NCBI RefSeq assembly: GCF_019279795.1
Contig: NC_056743.1
Span: 629,986,215-630,050,214, forward strand
Origin: Protopterus annectens
Lineage: Eukaryota > Chordata > Ceratodontiformes > Protopteridae
Reading direction: 5' to 3'
DNA: 64,000 bases
A program made the translations under genes and the position numbers. The notes under the pieces were generated by a model. The model was not told the DNA's origin. It ran no database searches and saw nothing but the letters and a program-made list of their open reading frames with translations. Shown one piece after another: positions 47,114 through 58,403 of this stretch (the stretch's first letter is position 1; each line of letters begins with the position of its first letter).

Positions 47114-49445
47114 TCATAGGTGTTTACTAGGCTAAAGACCACAAGGGCCTTTTTAAGCCTAGCCATACATCCCAAATCTCTGACAAGTTCCGATACCCTT
47201 GATGAGTGTAAGCAGGGGTTTTGGAGATGAAACATTTACACGCAGAGGCCTGGAGATGAACCATTTACAGGTTGCCTGTGTCCATTAGAGATATAGGTGC
47301 CAAACCAGGGATGAATTTCCTGTTCCCCATCCAATTGTCCAAGTTACAATTGAATTGCGTTACAGAGCAACTCTACTTCACATGGATGGGGAGTCTGTTC
47401 CATAGATGGGATAGTCTCTGTGATAAATACCTGTCTTTCCAGCAGGTGCTATTTATATCACAGGCAAGGTTTAAGTCTTTAGAATGGGTAATTCTGGTGC
47501 TGTTTATTTTATGGATATGCAGGAAGCCCATCAGAGTGGGATCTGACAATGCCCTGTATGCCAGGCACAGATCTCTCCTCAAAAGCCTGTAGGAGCAAGA
47601 ATACAGGGATAGGGCCTTGAGGTGGTCTGCATAGGACATTTTATTTACACCCTGTATTCTTTTAATGAGGAACCTCTGTGGATGTTCCAGTTGTTGGATA
47701 TATCTGGTTAGGTACACACAGAAGGGGGTATTGTACTCAATGATAGGTCTGATGAATGCCAAATACAGCGGAGCAATGACTTCCTTGGAATTAAAGGCCA
47801 TATTTTTGTTTATAAGTTGCTCAACATAAAATTATTTCCTCAATACTGTAGACACACGATGGTCAAAGATTAGATTACTACTTATGCGTGTCCCTAAGTC
47901 CCTGACTACTAGGTCAATTCTAAGGGGTGTGTTGTCAGTAGGATAGTTACCAGGGGAGGATGACTTCCCAAAGGATACTACTATGCATTTCTTGGCACTT
48001 AGTTTTAGTCCATGGCTCTGTCACCAGTTGTTTGTCTGTGTCAGCCCCTCCTGGAGAACATTTGTGTCAGTGTGGGATTCAATGCCATCTCCTAATTTGC
48101 GATCATCTGTAAACTTAGTCAGCCAGAGACCACTGACATTGGCCTTGACTTCAGAGAAGTAAATGCCAAAAAGGACCGGTCCAAGTACTTATCCCTGAGG
48201 GACTCCACTTGTGACTGACCTCTTTGCAGAGGTGGACTCCCCAATTCTAACTTTTTGGGTCCTGTCTGTAAGCCAGTTAGATATCCAATGGGTGACATAT
48301 GAGTTTGTACCTAACCCCTTGAGTTTGTCAGCAATGCCTGAGTGGGGTATTGTGTTAACTGCCTTGGCCAGATCAAGGTAGGCAGTGTGAACCATTTTTC
48401 ACTCATCCATTGCTTTGGTTACCTTGTCAAAGAAGTCCACCAGGTTGAGTAGGCATGATCTGCCCTTAACAAAACCAAACTGGGTTGGGGTCCAGTGTTT
48501 GGAGGTTTACTATATCTCTGTTAATCATATACATAACTCTTTCCCTGGCTTTACATATAAGCCTAGTGAGACTTATGGGTCTGTAGTTTCCAGAGAATGT
48601 AGATGTCCCACGTTTGTGCAGAGGGATGACTGTTGCTGTTTTCCATTCATGAGGCATGAAGCCTGTTTGGAAGCTACAGTTAAATAGTAACTCCAGAGGC
48701 CCCAATAGATCATGTTTCATGCTATTTTGAAGGCATCCTGGGATATTGTCTGGGCCCATTGATGCAGTGTTCTTGGTCTTACAGACAGCATTAAGGACCT
48801 GTTCCCTAGTGATAGTAGGGGGAGTTGTATTTAATGGTATTTCCTGAGGGAAGGTTGAGGAGGAGAGAGGGATAAAATTGGAGCTGAATTTATCAGCCAG
48901 GAGGTTTCCTATATCTTCTGACTCAGTATAGGTGGTTCCATTTACAATGAGCTATGCACACACGTGTGTATTGCCTTTGAGGTTGCAGACATAGCTAAAT
49001 AATGCTTTGTGGTTGTCTTTGGCCTCAGAGGCTAAACTTACCTCAAATTTGGCTTTGGTAGACTTTATGTGTCCTCTGAGTTGTTTTTTAGTTTGATGAG
49101 AGTGCATTAATCCTGCTGGGTGCTGCACCTCCTAATTTTTGGCTTGATTTTCTACCTTCTGTTATACAGCCTATTGATATTGTTGGATGCATACTATGTG
49201 TATGAGTAGTGGTACTATGTGCATGAGTAGTGGTGGGTGAGTTGACAACCTGTTCAGTGTTACTGTTTTGAGTGCTAGCAATCAGTGATTCAAGATTCTT
49301 GGTGTAGATACATCTCTTGCACTCTGTACTAGAATGAGTTATTAGTAGAGGGTTGTCATTGTACATGAGGCAGTTGCTACACTGCCTCAGGAGACCTAAG
49401 TCAGCAAGTCTGGCTGGAGAAACAGGGGAAGTTCAGCTGTCCATA
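47114..49445 (-). mobile_element. CR1-like LINE with internal deletion: ORF1 zinc finger joined to RT
   Basis: The 3' end is 'ttcataggtgtttactaggc' at 47114. RT pieces: C-terminus at 47373-47801 (DLNLACDINSTCWKDRY), motif A/B region at 48189-48395 (AYLDLAKAVNTIPH; TSGVPQG) and N-terminal RT at 48466-48759 (MGPDNIPGCL; GNYRPISLTRLICK). Linker text (INRLYNRR) appears near 49140-49190. Directly upstream comes ORF1, starting at an ATG near 49442, with CSNC...CKRC, a zinc-binding-like Cys pattern (49310-49400). The esterase and endonuclease parts, about 1.5-2 kb, are missing. The body is broken by stops. The 5' untranslated region may continue into the next entry. Confidence 0.88.
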
Positions 49446-50160
49446 ATGCTAGATTTGAAGAACTGTTATCACAAAGGGGGTGCTTTCAGGACTGATCTAG
49501 GAGGTGCTCTGTAGAGAGAAATTTCTGACAAGGTTTTTGGTTGATGGTTTAATAGGTCACAGCTCACTAGCAGCACTTCTTAGACCGGAAATGTACTAAA
49601 GATGAGGACTACACTAATGTACTACAGCAGTACCTAAGGGAAAAATTGTTGAAATTATCTGTCCAGCTATGACACACAATTGTGCGGCAGTGCATGGTGC
49701 TGCGCGATGCACAAACAAGTTGAAACCCACTCAAATGCAGGGCTTAAATACCAGAAGCTAAATACTTAAAAAACTTTCGAAAAACTCAAAAGAGCCATTG
49801 AGGAAGCTTACTCCAAAACCTAGACAAATCACCCTTCACCAGACAGATTCCAGTCAGCACACTTCTCTCTCAAGGGTACAGAAGGGTCCCTTCCAATCAA
49901 AGATGGCTTGGAAAATGTGCTTGGAATATAACAGCAACTACAAACAGACACAGATGCAGCAAAATTGTACCTGGACTATGCTACAACTACTAGCTACACT
50001 AATTTAGGCAGGAAACACTACAAATGTTTTAAACAGCAGAAAAAGAGCAGTAAGACACTAAAAAATTTTTAAAAAGCAAAAAAAAAAAAAAAAACAGCAA
50101 AAAGACACTAAAATGATTTCAACAGCAAACAAATCAGTTATTTAAAACACTGCTTTTTTC
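49446..50160 (-). other. Possible 5' untranslated region of the LINE, then A-rich repeat
   Basis: It lies directly upstream of the ORF1 start of the preceding LINE, so part of it is probably that element's 5' leader or promoter; the border is not visible. An A run is at 50079-50094. 'cagcaaaaagacactaaaa' and similar text repeats loosely at 50035-50130. Confidence 0.35.
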
Positions 50161-51499
50161 TGCTTATACTGCTAGCTCATACTTTCAGTCACTGGCCAAA
50201 GCTTATGACTATAGGTGAGAATGGGGACATAGTCTGACCACTAACATACAGCTTTGTGATATAACTTATCTTTTACTTCACCCCCACAGTCTGGTAACGC
50301 ACTCATAGTACTGTTGTACCAATCAACTATTCAACATTCTTCACGCATGAATAAAACTCCAAGATGCATAAACTTCTCCACCTGATGTAACAGATTCTCC
50401 CCTTACTTGGATACAGAAATCCACCCATCTCTGGTAAACAACTGTAACTATTAACATGGAGGTATATATTATCATCTCACCCACTTCATGCACAGTGGAG
50501 TTTGTCTGCAGTGCAGGCTGGAGGTCAAAGTCATCATAGCTAGAGCAGTTTGAAGGAGGCAGCTACCCTGGGCATAAACTGCAATCGACATTGCAGAAAA
50601 GGTGCCTTCTAGACACAGCAAGTCAATGGTGAGATTGCTGGTTGTTAGTGACAATCTGCTTTGCACGTGCAGGCACTAACAGCATTTTTTAAGGTTGAGG
50701 TTAAGGTTAAATGATTTACTTGCAGTGTATAAGTGTTAGGAACTGTAGCAAGGCACTAGTACAGCTCTTTGTTACAGCTTCAGAAAGGTGTTTCAGGCAC
50801 TGTGAAGTGTTGATATGTGGAAAAATAATAGCTTTTTGTAAAGTTAGCTCTTGTTACCTGGCATGCCACCTTACTGCCTAGGGTGTAAACTGACCTAGCT
50901 ACAGCTCCCCATCTGAAGTTAAAAGAGTAACATCACCTGCAAGTAACAGTGATACAAAAATCATGCTCACAAAGTAGAAACTATTCAGACATAAACTGTC
51001 CATGAAAATCACACCCTTGGCAGAATCATATGCCCACCCTGAATGTGGTAATGCATAACTCTTCAAATTCAGTGACTTAATGGCACTTAGCAGTGGCCCT
51101 GTTACCCTGTACTGTTACATCACTTCCTACAAGTCATTTTGTGGTACAAGTCCACATGATTTCCTTAGGTCCATAAAACTCACATAGTCAGCACTGACCA
51201 ACTTCAATGGCCCATCCAAATAACTGCGTAAAGCTAAAAGGTCACTTACTTTACAATACCATATATTCCTTGCTGCTGCTAAATCAGAGGCTTAACTGTT
51301 GGCCAAAGTCTCCTTTTCAGCACCCTAACATATGTGCTCCTTGTGAGGCTGAGGAATGGGATTCCTGCATAACTGGAACTCAGTCACATGTCCCTCCATT
51401 TTTAAAATGGGTATCCCTACCCCAGTTTGCCATTTCAGATACTTGTGTCCAGTGGGTTTATATAGTTAAAAAAATTAAAATAAATGTAAAATAAAAACA

Positions 51500-53400
51500 A
51501 CTGAAAAGTCATGTTAACCTTGAGACTCCAACAATGCCCAATGCCTTCAGCATTTCACAAAGGATAGCCTATCCTCCTGCAAAGTTGCTACAGCTTAACT
51601 GTTTAATCAGGGAAGTAATGTCATCTACCAAAATGGATCCATTTCCACTGTCTGTTTCTAGTACTACCTCCTCAGAGAAGGGCATGTCCATGAGATTCAG
51701 GAGTCCCAAAAAATGTTTTCTCTGTCTCTCAGCAATGCCTTCACTTATCATCAGCATTTTTCTTCCCTTACTGATGACAGCATGAAAAATACTGGTCTCG
51801 CTTCTTGTGTAACTGGATGGTTTCCACAAACATTCTGAGGTCATCCAAAGGTCATACCTCATGGTCTCAAAAAACTCCTTCCTCACGTGGGCCTTCTCTT
51901 GATAACTGGCATAGCTACTACCTTCCTAGCAGATGGTACTTAGTTAAAACAGTGAATCTTTACTGCCATTGCATGGAAGGTTTGTTTCTTTAATCTGACA
52001 GCATCAATCACTGTTAGTTTTTGCTGGTAAATCTTGGGTTAACATCATGACAAGCACCAGCCACCTATTAGTCAAAACTCTTTGTTGCTGCCTCATCTAC
52101 TGAATTCTTGAACAGGGTATGTTCAAACTCCACATCTCTTACGTCTCTAAGTATATGGAAGACGTTCATCTGTAGGTGGGGGTCAGAATTCAAGGAAGTA
52201 AGAAAAATCAAGACAAAGAAAAAAACAGCTTTAGGCAGTGGATTTTTAGTGCTCATTGTTAGCCTCCTACTTTTTTTTTCCATCTGCACATCAGATATCA
52301 CTGTAAATTCCCCAAATAATACCATGAAAAATGTCAACTATATCAAATTATTAACCACAGACATTCAAACTTATCAGTAACACATGGAATATGTGGTTCT
52401 CCCTAGATAACACCTAGCATTAGTTTTTAAAATAACATTTCTCTTAATATGGAGAAATTAAAACTTGTATGGTTCTGCAAAAAAGGATACCACAGTAAAC
52501 TGTAAGGCAGGCACTAAACAAGTAAAAATGAATGGGAAACATAATGATGAATTTTCAAGGACCTTTTAAAAGTGTATGCTGAATCCATAGCTCTTGGGAG
52601 CAAAATCTGATAAGTAAAATCCATCCAGATGTTTCAATGTGGGTTCTACAAACCACTAGCAGCCCAACTTCAGCCAAATGGAACAGGTAGACTCTATTGT
52701 AGGGTGTTACCAGCTTCTTTATCTAGAAAGAACCTAATCTATTTTGGACAAAAATGTCAAGATTAAAGATCTTCAGTGGGACCCTGGCGATGTACTAGAG
52801 AAGGAAGAAACATCTTCACAAATGCTAACACCTGCTTCTTAGGAGTTAGCATACAATCCTTGCACACTCCAGGCTTCTTACCAGAGCAACAAACTTAAGC
52901 TTGTTTCCCTCATATGAAGTGATGGTGACTGAAACAGAATCATTAGAGGATCAAACAATGGGTATACACAATCATAGCCTCTGTCTTGGCTTGAATAAAG
53001 TTTACCCAGTTTTGTTCCATCAAAATACGGACACTGTTCAAGCCATCTTGTTTGTCAGTAAAGCCATGTTGCTCACATCTCAACCCGCAGACAATGAAAA
53101 TAGGAACAGAGGCTCTTGAAAAGCAGGAACATCCAACTAAACATCTGGAAAGTAGGAATATCCAACTAAACATCTGGAAAGCAGGAATATCCAACCAAAC
53201 ATCTGGTTCTCTAACTACCATACAATTTGAATATGAAACAGCACATAACCCTTCCCACTTCTGGTAGCAAATAGTACTAAGAAATACATGTCTAAAAACA
53301 GAGAATGTTAAAAATGACAGGAAAAATATCAGCTCATTGTCAATGGGACAGTGTAAAATTTGGAGAGTTTCATAAACTGAATCACAAAAGTCTACCACAC
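51500..53400 (-). pseudogene. Broken minus-strand coding of unknown family
   Basis: Three minus-strand frames look protein-like and lie in order. They are 52943-53398 (ends with GLNSVRILMEQNWVNFIQAK), 52068-52337 (HLQMNVFHILRDVRDVEFEH, then FKNSVDEAATKSFD) and 51569-51886 (ERQRKHFLGLLNLMDMPFSE, then DDITSLIKQ). Shorter islands between them also read plausibly in other frames. The mixed acidic and hydrophobic composition is unlike random AT-rich sequence. I do not recognise the family. It may be a decayed transposon or a processed pseudogene. No splice structure was found. Confidence 0.25.
53125..53207 (+). repeat. 28-bp tandem repeat, three copies
   Basis: 'ggaatatccaactaaacatc' plus 'tggaaagca' occurs three times in a row with slight change. 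Confidence 0.9.
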
Positions 53401-53659
53401 AATGTCATCTATTTGTGCTTCACAAATACGGAGTTGTAAGATGCATGTCCTCTTTCTTTAAATGATTGTTCTCACTGGTATGTTGATGACGTTATGTGGT
53501 TCTTCTGTGTATTAGACAATGTCAAAAATCATATGTGATGAAGAGGATTCAGAAAATTGTGCAAAGGGGAAAATCAAGACTAAAAATAGGGACATACCTC
53601 CAAAAACAGGGACATGTTAAACTGAGCCTGAAAATAGGAATATTCCTATAAGATGGGGA

Positions 53660-54690
53660 AAGTTGACAGGCATGATGTTGCTGTTCCTGACAGAAGCTGA
53701 GGTACAGGTGGGTATCATCAGTGTACCAGTGTTACTTTAGGCCTTTCCTTTGAATGACACCACCTCTTTAAAGCAAGGAAATTGTGACTAACAGTGTTTA
53801 GTTATTATCACAACAATGGGTCTTCTGACTGAAGCTACGGCTATGTTTAACTGCCATAGTGGATCTTTCCATGAATAATACTCTCTTGTGCAAGGTGACA
53901 AAAACAGACCTGTTTGTCATTTGGCACCACTTTTGTGAACAGCTGTTGGGGAACTCAGATTAGCACGTCAGGCCTTTTATGCCAGGTTTTTCTAATAGAG
54001 TTGGGTATCCACAAGTGACAATATGAAACTACCTGTAGTAAATGTTGGTCACAAATAATAATTTATGCAATTTGACAGTGTGACTGTTCCTACCACACAG
54101 ACATTAATTTGTGATAATTTCAGAAAGAAATTAATGATATAATATTTGTAACTGATAGCTACATGCTGAGTCTGTATTAACTCATACGATGCCAGTTTAG
54201 TCACAAATTGAGGTCACATATATTCTAAAATGGAAGACAAGCGTCCAAGGAAACCAGCCCTAAAAATGTAACCTGAACTTTTAGTTCAGGACTAAAAGTC
54301 AGCAAACAGAAATGGATTGAGACAGCAGCTGTGAAAATAGATTAGAGGAGTACTATCCCTTATGTAGATTCAAACTCTGCTCCTATTGCACTGTACTTGA
54401 GTACAGACATCATTTACACATTGAGCCTGCACTCCAGGCACCTACTCCCCATGAAAGAGCATAGTACTTTGAATGATTCACAAATGAGGACATCATGCCA
54501 TCTATGTACCACCCACATAAATGTACATATAAATTGTGCTACTGAAACTTGTTTTAGTTAAGTTGCTTGAGTTGATGAAATCTGTTTGTGGACAAAAGTG
54601 CTAATTATCTTCAATAAAATCTTTAATTGTAAGTAAATGTCTAACCTTGTTTTTCCTTCTTTTAAATAAGAGATTCCTCTAGAAGTAGGA
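53660..54690. other. Notch intron, no gene recognised
   Basis: Only short chance frames. A few 'aggga​cat'-type words at 53585-53625 recall the MITE family but do not form a copy. Confidence 0.35.
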
Positions 54691-54701
54691 TCTTATTTTC
54701 A

Positions 54702-55141
54702 GGTCTATATTATAAACACGAAAGCTCAAAATAGCGAATACATCTACATCGACACATAAAGGTCGATGTACAAAAAGAGTGAAATACATAATCGGCGAAA
54801 ATTAAAGCACCGAGCGTATTTGCTTGGCCAGCAGGGCGATCGTGGGGATGAGGAAATATATCCTTTTCCCCACTGTAGTGCGGTCTTGGAGTTGGTATAT
54901 TTAAGTAGGGGTAGGGGTGTGTGGGGAGCGCATCCCCCCACATGGGGGTGCAGAGGGGCTTGCCCCCCTGCAAAAGTGTGTTAATTTAATTGTATTTAGT
55001 TAGGTTGAGCTTACCTGCATGGTGCTGTTGGTTGATGAAATATGTTCGGTGTTTTCATTTTCACCGATTACGTATTTCGCTCTTTTTGTACATCGAACTT
55101 TATGTGTCGATGTAGATGTATTTGCTATTTATTATAGACCC
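54702..55141 (+). mobile_element. Foldback element copy C (440 bp)
   Basis: Left end GGTCTATATTATAAA; right end read inversely GGGTCTATAATAAAT. Arms pair over 'tacatctacatcgacacata' and 'gtcgatgtacaaaaagagtg'. Each arm contains its own small hairpin (acatcgac with gtcgatgt). The core at 54850-54980 reads 'ccttttccccactgtagtgc', 'ggtcttggagttggtatatt', then a G/C hairpin region (catccccccacatggggg, aggggcttgcccccct). The 10-mer CTTATTTTCA flanks both sides exactly (54692-54701 and 55142-55151), a target duplication. It lies 370 bp downstream, on the gene strand, of the EGF 34 exon. Confidence 0.92.
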
Positions 55142-55512
55142 CTTATTTTCATATGATCTGGGCAGGATCCCACAGCTGTTTGTCTCAATCCATTTATTTG
55201 TGATGTTCTAAAATGGGTGTAAGCCCAGATTTTATTCCACTAATCATATATTGTATCTAGGTTAAATCATTAGAAAATCTAAAAATAATTTTTTGATGTG
55301 TGTCCCTGATGAATAAAAATGACTGAAACATTTTATGTCTTTGTTACTTTTGTCTAAATCAAAACAGAGAGATTAAACAAAGTGCCTCCTTATTTGTTTT
55401 ATGGGTATTTGGTACTCATTTGCTATAGCTACTTCCTATGATATTTTGATTGTAACAGGTAGTTAACTAGTCTGAGATAATAAGTCAGGAAATCCTTAAA
55501 TAACATACTCAC

Positions 55513-55625
55513 CTGAGGACAGGTACAGGTGAAGCCCAATGGAGTGTTTACAGTTATAGCACACGTCCCTCCATTTTTACAGGGGTTTGACTTACAGCTG
55601 TCAATCACAAATTCACAGCGTGCAC
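55513..55625 (-). CDS. notch: Notch receptor exon: end of EGF 33 and most of EGF 34
   Basis: This internal exon belongs to a Notch transmembrane receptor, in the extracellular EGF-repeat array. On the minus strand it follows an acceptor (tatgtag) and ends at a strong donor (CAG|gtgagt). It is 113 nt long: two bases completing a split Gly codon, then 37 codons. The frame reads the last Cys of one EGF repeat (ARCE) and then a new repeat beginning CKSNPCKNGGTC and ending in TCTCPQ. It joins in phase 0 to the exon at 33570, giving CPQ-GFDGATC and completing six cysteines. The motif CKNGGTCA followed by a Phe-x-Cys-x-Cys-Pro stretch corresponds to EGF 34 of Notch1. No further exon was found upstream in the window, so the intron beyond 55625 is longer than 8 kb. 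Family assignment is firm; EGF numbering is inferred by similarity. Confidence 0.93.
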
Positions 55626-56204
55626 CTACATAAAAAAAAGTTGTTTAGTATTTAAGTATGCAGCTATCTTTTTTCTTCTTATGCGTACATTTTTGCTGCT
55701 ATGAGAAATATCATTAAGGTATAAAGAGGAACATTGTGTAGTTTTATGTAAAAAGTAATGTTAGAAAAAAGACTGGTCACTCTAGATGTGACAACTTACA
55801 AATTGAAATCCATAAATCTACAGTGCTATGTATAAGGAACCTACAGAAAGAAAGAGGCTATGTTTAATGGAATCTAGTAAGAAATGTAAACATGAGAGTA
55901 AAGAATTGCTGTAAAAACATTTTGGAACAGTGTAATAGAAGTGCCAACATCTCATGTCAAAATAAATAAATAAAAGGTAGCATAACAATTTAAATCCTAC
56001 TGCTGTTCGACTCAAAAACCAAACAATCCACAATCAGTGAACAACAGGTCTAATGTCACTACTACATACAGGATGTGAGATAAGTGACCATACAACACCT
56101 GTTCATCAGACCCCCACAGTAACAGCTCCTATAATAAGCAGTACAGTAGTAAGTGTAGTAACCAGCAAAATGTGGTTTACTTCTTCAGCATCTCTCACTT
56201 TCAT

Positions 56205-56335
56205 GCACATATTTTTTTATTTATTAGCCTTTCTTTACTGGGGTACTATGAGTAAGCCAGAATCAATTCTCTCAGTGGAGACCAGGGGGAAAAGCTACAA
56301 TGTACAGCTTAACAAGTGTTCAACACTTCACTTCA
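56205..56335 (-). mobile_element. L2-like LINE 3' tail fragment
   Basis: 'atttttttatttattagcct' and 'ggagaccagggggaaaagct' match the inverse of the L2-like tail seen at 2830-2912. It directly abuts the CR1-like LINE end at 56342. Confidence 0.6.
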
Positions 56336-56341
56336 ACGTAC

Positions 56342-58340
56342 GATCATAAGCTCATAGGTGCATTCAAGGCTAACGACCACAAAGCCTTTTATAAGCTTAG
56401 CTGTGCATCCCAAATGTGTCCCACAAGTTATAAGTTTTAGACGTTTAGATAGGGGTGATTGTTGGTTACAACATGATTTACTGACCTCCACTGTTCATTA
56501 AAGATGTGGGTGCCAGGGGTGAATTTTTGATATCCTATCCAATGATCCAGGTTATGGTTAAATAGGCTTAGGAAGGGACATTGTTTTACATGGATGGGGA
56601 GCCTGTTCCAGAGAAAGGGAATTCTCTGAGATATATATCTATCTCTCCAACATGTCCTATTTATGTTGCAAGCAAAATATAGGTCTTTAGATCTAATAAC
56701 AACAACAACAACAACAGATCTAATAGTTCTGATGCTGATTGTTTTGCAGATGTGCAAAAGGTTCATTAGAGTGGGGTCCAGGGATACCTTGAATGCCAGG
56801 CATAGATCATCTTTCAGTATTCTGTAGGAGACCGAGTATAGAGATAGGGTTTTGAGGCGATCTGCACAGGACATTGTGTTTATGTCCTGTATTCTTTTTT
56901 ATGAGGAACCTTTATGGACATTCCAGCTGCTGCAGGTGACATTATACTCAATGATGGGTCTAAAGAGGGTCAAGCATAGTGGTACAATGTCTTCCCTGGA
57001 CCTAGATACCATGTAGTTACTTATAAGTTGAGCAACATTGAAGGATTTCCTTACTGTCTTGGATACATGTTGGTCTTAGGCCAGGTTACTGTCTACATAT
57101 GTTTCCAGATATCTGACTAGTGGGTCAACTCTTAGAGGTGTTTTATTGGGGATGTAGTTTCCTGGGGTGATCAACTTCCCAAAAGGCCCTATAATGCATT
57201 AATTTCAATTAGGTTTTAAGCTATGGCTTCGGCGCCAGTCAATTATCTGTGTTAGACCTTCTTATTTAATGTTAGTGTCTTGGGGGAATTCTCTGACTAC
57301 TCCCAGTTTGTAATTATCTACAAACTTGGTCAGCCAGAGGCCGTTGACATTAGCCTTGACTTGTGAGAAGTAAATGTCAAAGAAGAGTTGGACCAGCACA
57401 GAGCCTTGAGGGACCTCACTGGTGACTGTCCTCTTGCAGGAGGTGGCCTCACCAATCCTAACTTCCTGGGTCCTATCTGTGAGACAGCTGGCTATCCAGG
57501 ATGTTACATAAGGGTTTATGTCTAATTCAAATGCCTTAGCCAGGTCAAGGTAGGCAGTATACTTTGTTTTGCCTTAATTCATTGCCTTGGTGACCTTCTC
57601 AAAGAAGTCCACCAGTTTCTTTAGGAATGACCTTCCTTTGACAAAGCCAAACTGGCATGGATTCAGTGTCTGAAGGTCTCCTGTGTCTTTGCTGATAATT
57701 TCTATGATAATTCTTTCCGTGGCTTTGTATATAACACTAGTCAGACTACTGGGTCTGTAGTTTTTGGACTTAATTAGCACTATTAGATGCCTGTTTATTT
57801 TGATGAGAGAATTCTTATCTTTATGGGAGATACAATTCCTGATTTTAGCTATGATTTTATTCCTTTTGTTGCATAATCTGTTTATTATGGGATACACCAG
57901 GGTAATTTGTTTTTGGAGTTAGTTTTGGGCTTACTTCTGATAGGTAAAGCAGCCTTTATGCACCCATTTGCATGGTTTTACAGAGTATCTGTCAACAATT
58001 CTGCACAGGCTTCTGTGTTTTCTGGATTTGGAAGGGCATTGAATTCTGACAAGCTATTGTTTAATAAAATGCAGTTTGCCTTGTAATAGTTCTTAACTGT
58101 TACTGGGTTTACTGGGGTTATGGGGTTGATTCTGATTTTAAAGGAGACAGCTTTATGGTGAGACCTTATCAGGGAGGACATGACATTGGGGGTGTTGCAG
58201 CATTCTTCCATATTTGTGAGTATGAGGTCTTGTATATTGGAACCTTTATCAGACATATGCACTAACAGGTTAATGGTGTTTGTATTTATGAAGTCTAAAC
58301 ATCTCTGTGCCTGCAGATTTGGGGCTGTGTAGGATTCTCT
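56342..58340 (-). mobile_element. CR1-like LINE, 5'-truncated, about 2 kb
   Basis: The 3' end 'gctcataggtgcattcaagg' is at 56350. Minus-strand coding: RT C-terminus at 56437-56874 (YFACNINRTCWRDRYISQ, ILKDDLCLAFKV), a motif B and C region around 57300-57450 (degraded), motif A region near 57540-57600, RT N-terminus at 57574-57897 (NYRPSSLTSVIYKATERI) and endonuclease end plus linker at 57978-58262 (SHHKAVSFKIR). A (GTT)n tract at 56699-56717 interrupts the C-terminal frame. An internal loss in the linker joins INRHLIVLIKSK directly to NYRPSS. It is inactive. Confidence 0.88.
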
Positions 58341-58403
58341 GCTGAAAATTGATTTTTTTGTTCCAAGTCAGATTGTCCTGATTAACAAATGTTAAATAAA
58401 ATC

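Larger units (their letters stand above)
33571..55512 (-). other. notch: Notch intron of about 21.9 kb between EGF 34 and EGF 35 exons
   Basis: The interval is bounded by the donor after 55513 and the acceptor before 33570, with matching phase 0. It contains no recognisable host exon. Its length comes mainly from transposons: MITE, SINEs, three CR1-like LINE copies, an L2-like tail and a foldback element. The other introns inside the window are 31820-33052, 28279-31408 and 17056-28108. Confidence 0.9.

Noticed and set aside
51569..51886. Cytochrome P450 fragment
   Set aside because: The RKHFLGLLN text briefly suggested a CYP4-like helix, but the heme-binding Cys, the ExxR motif and the oxygen-binding Thr are not present nearby.
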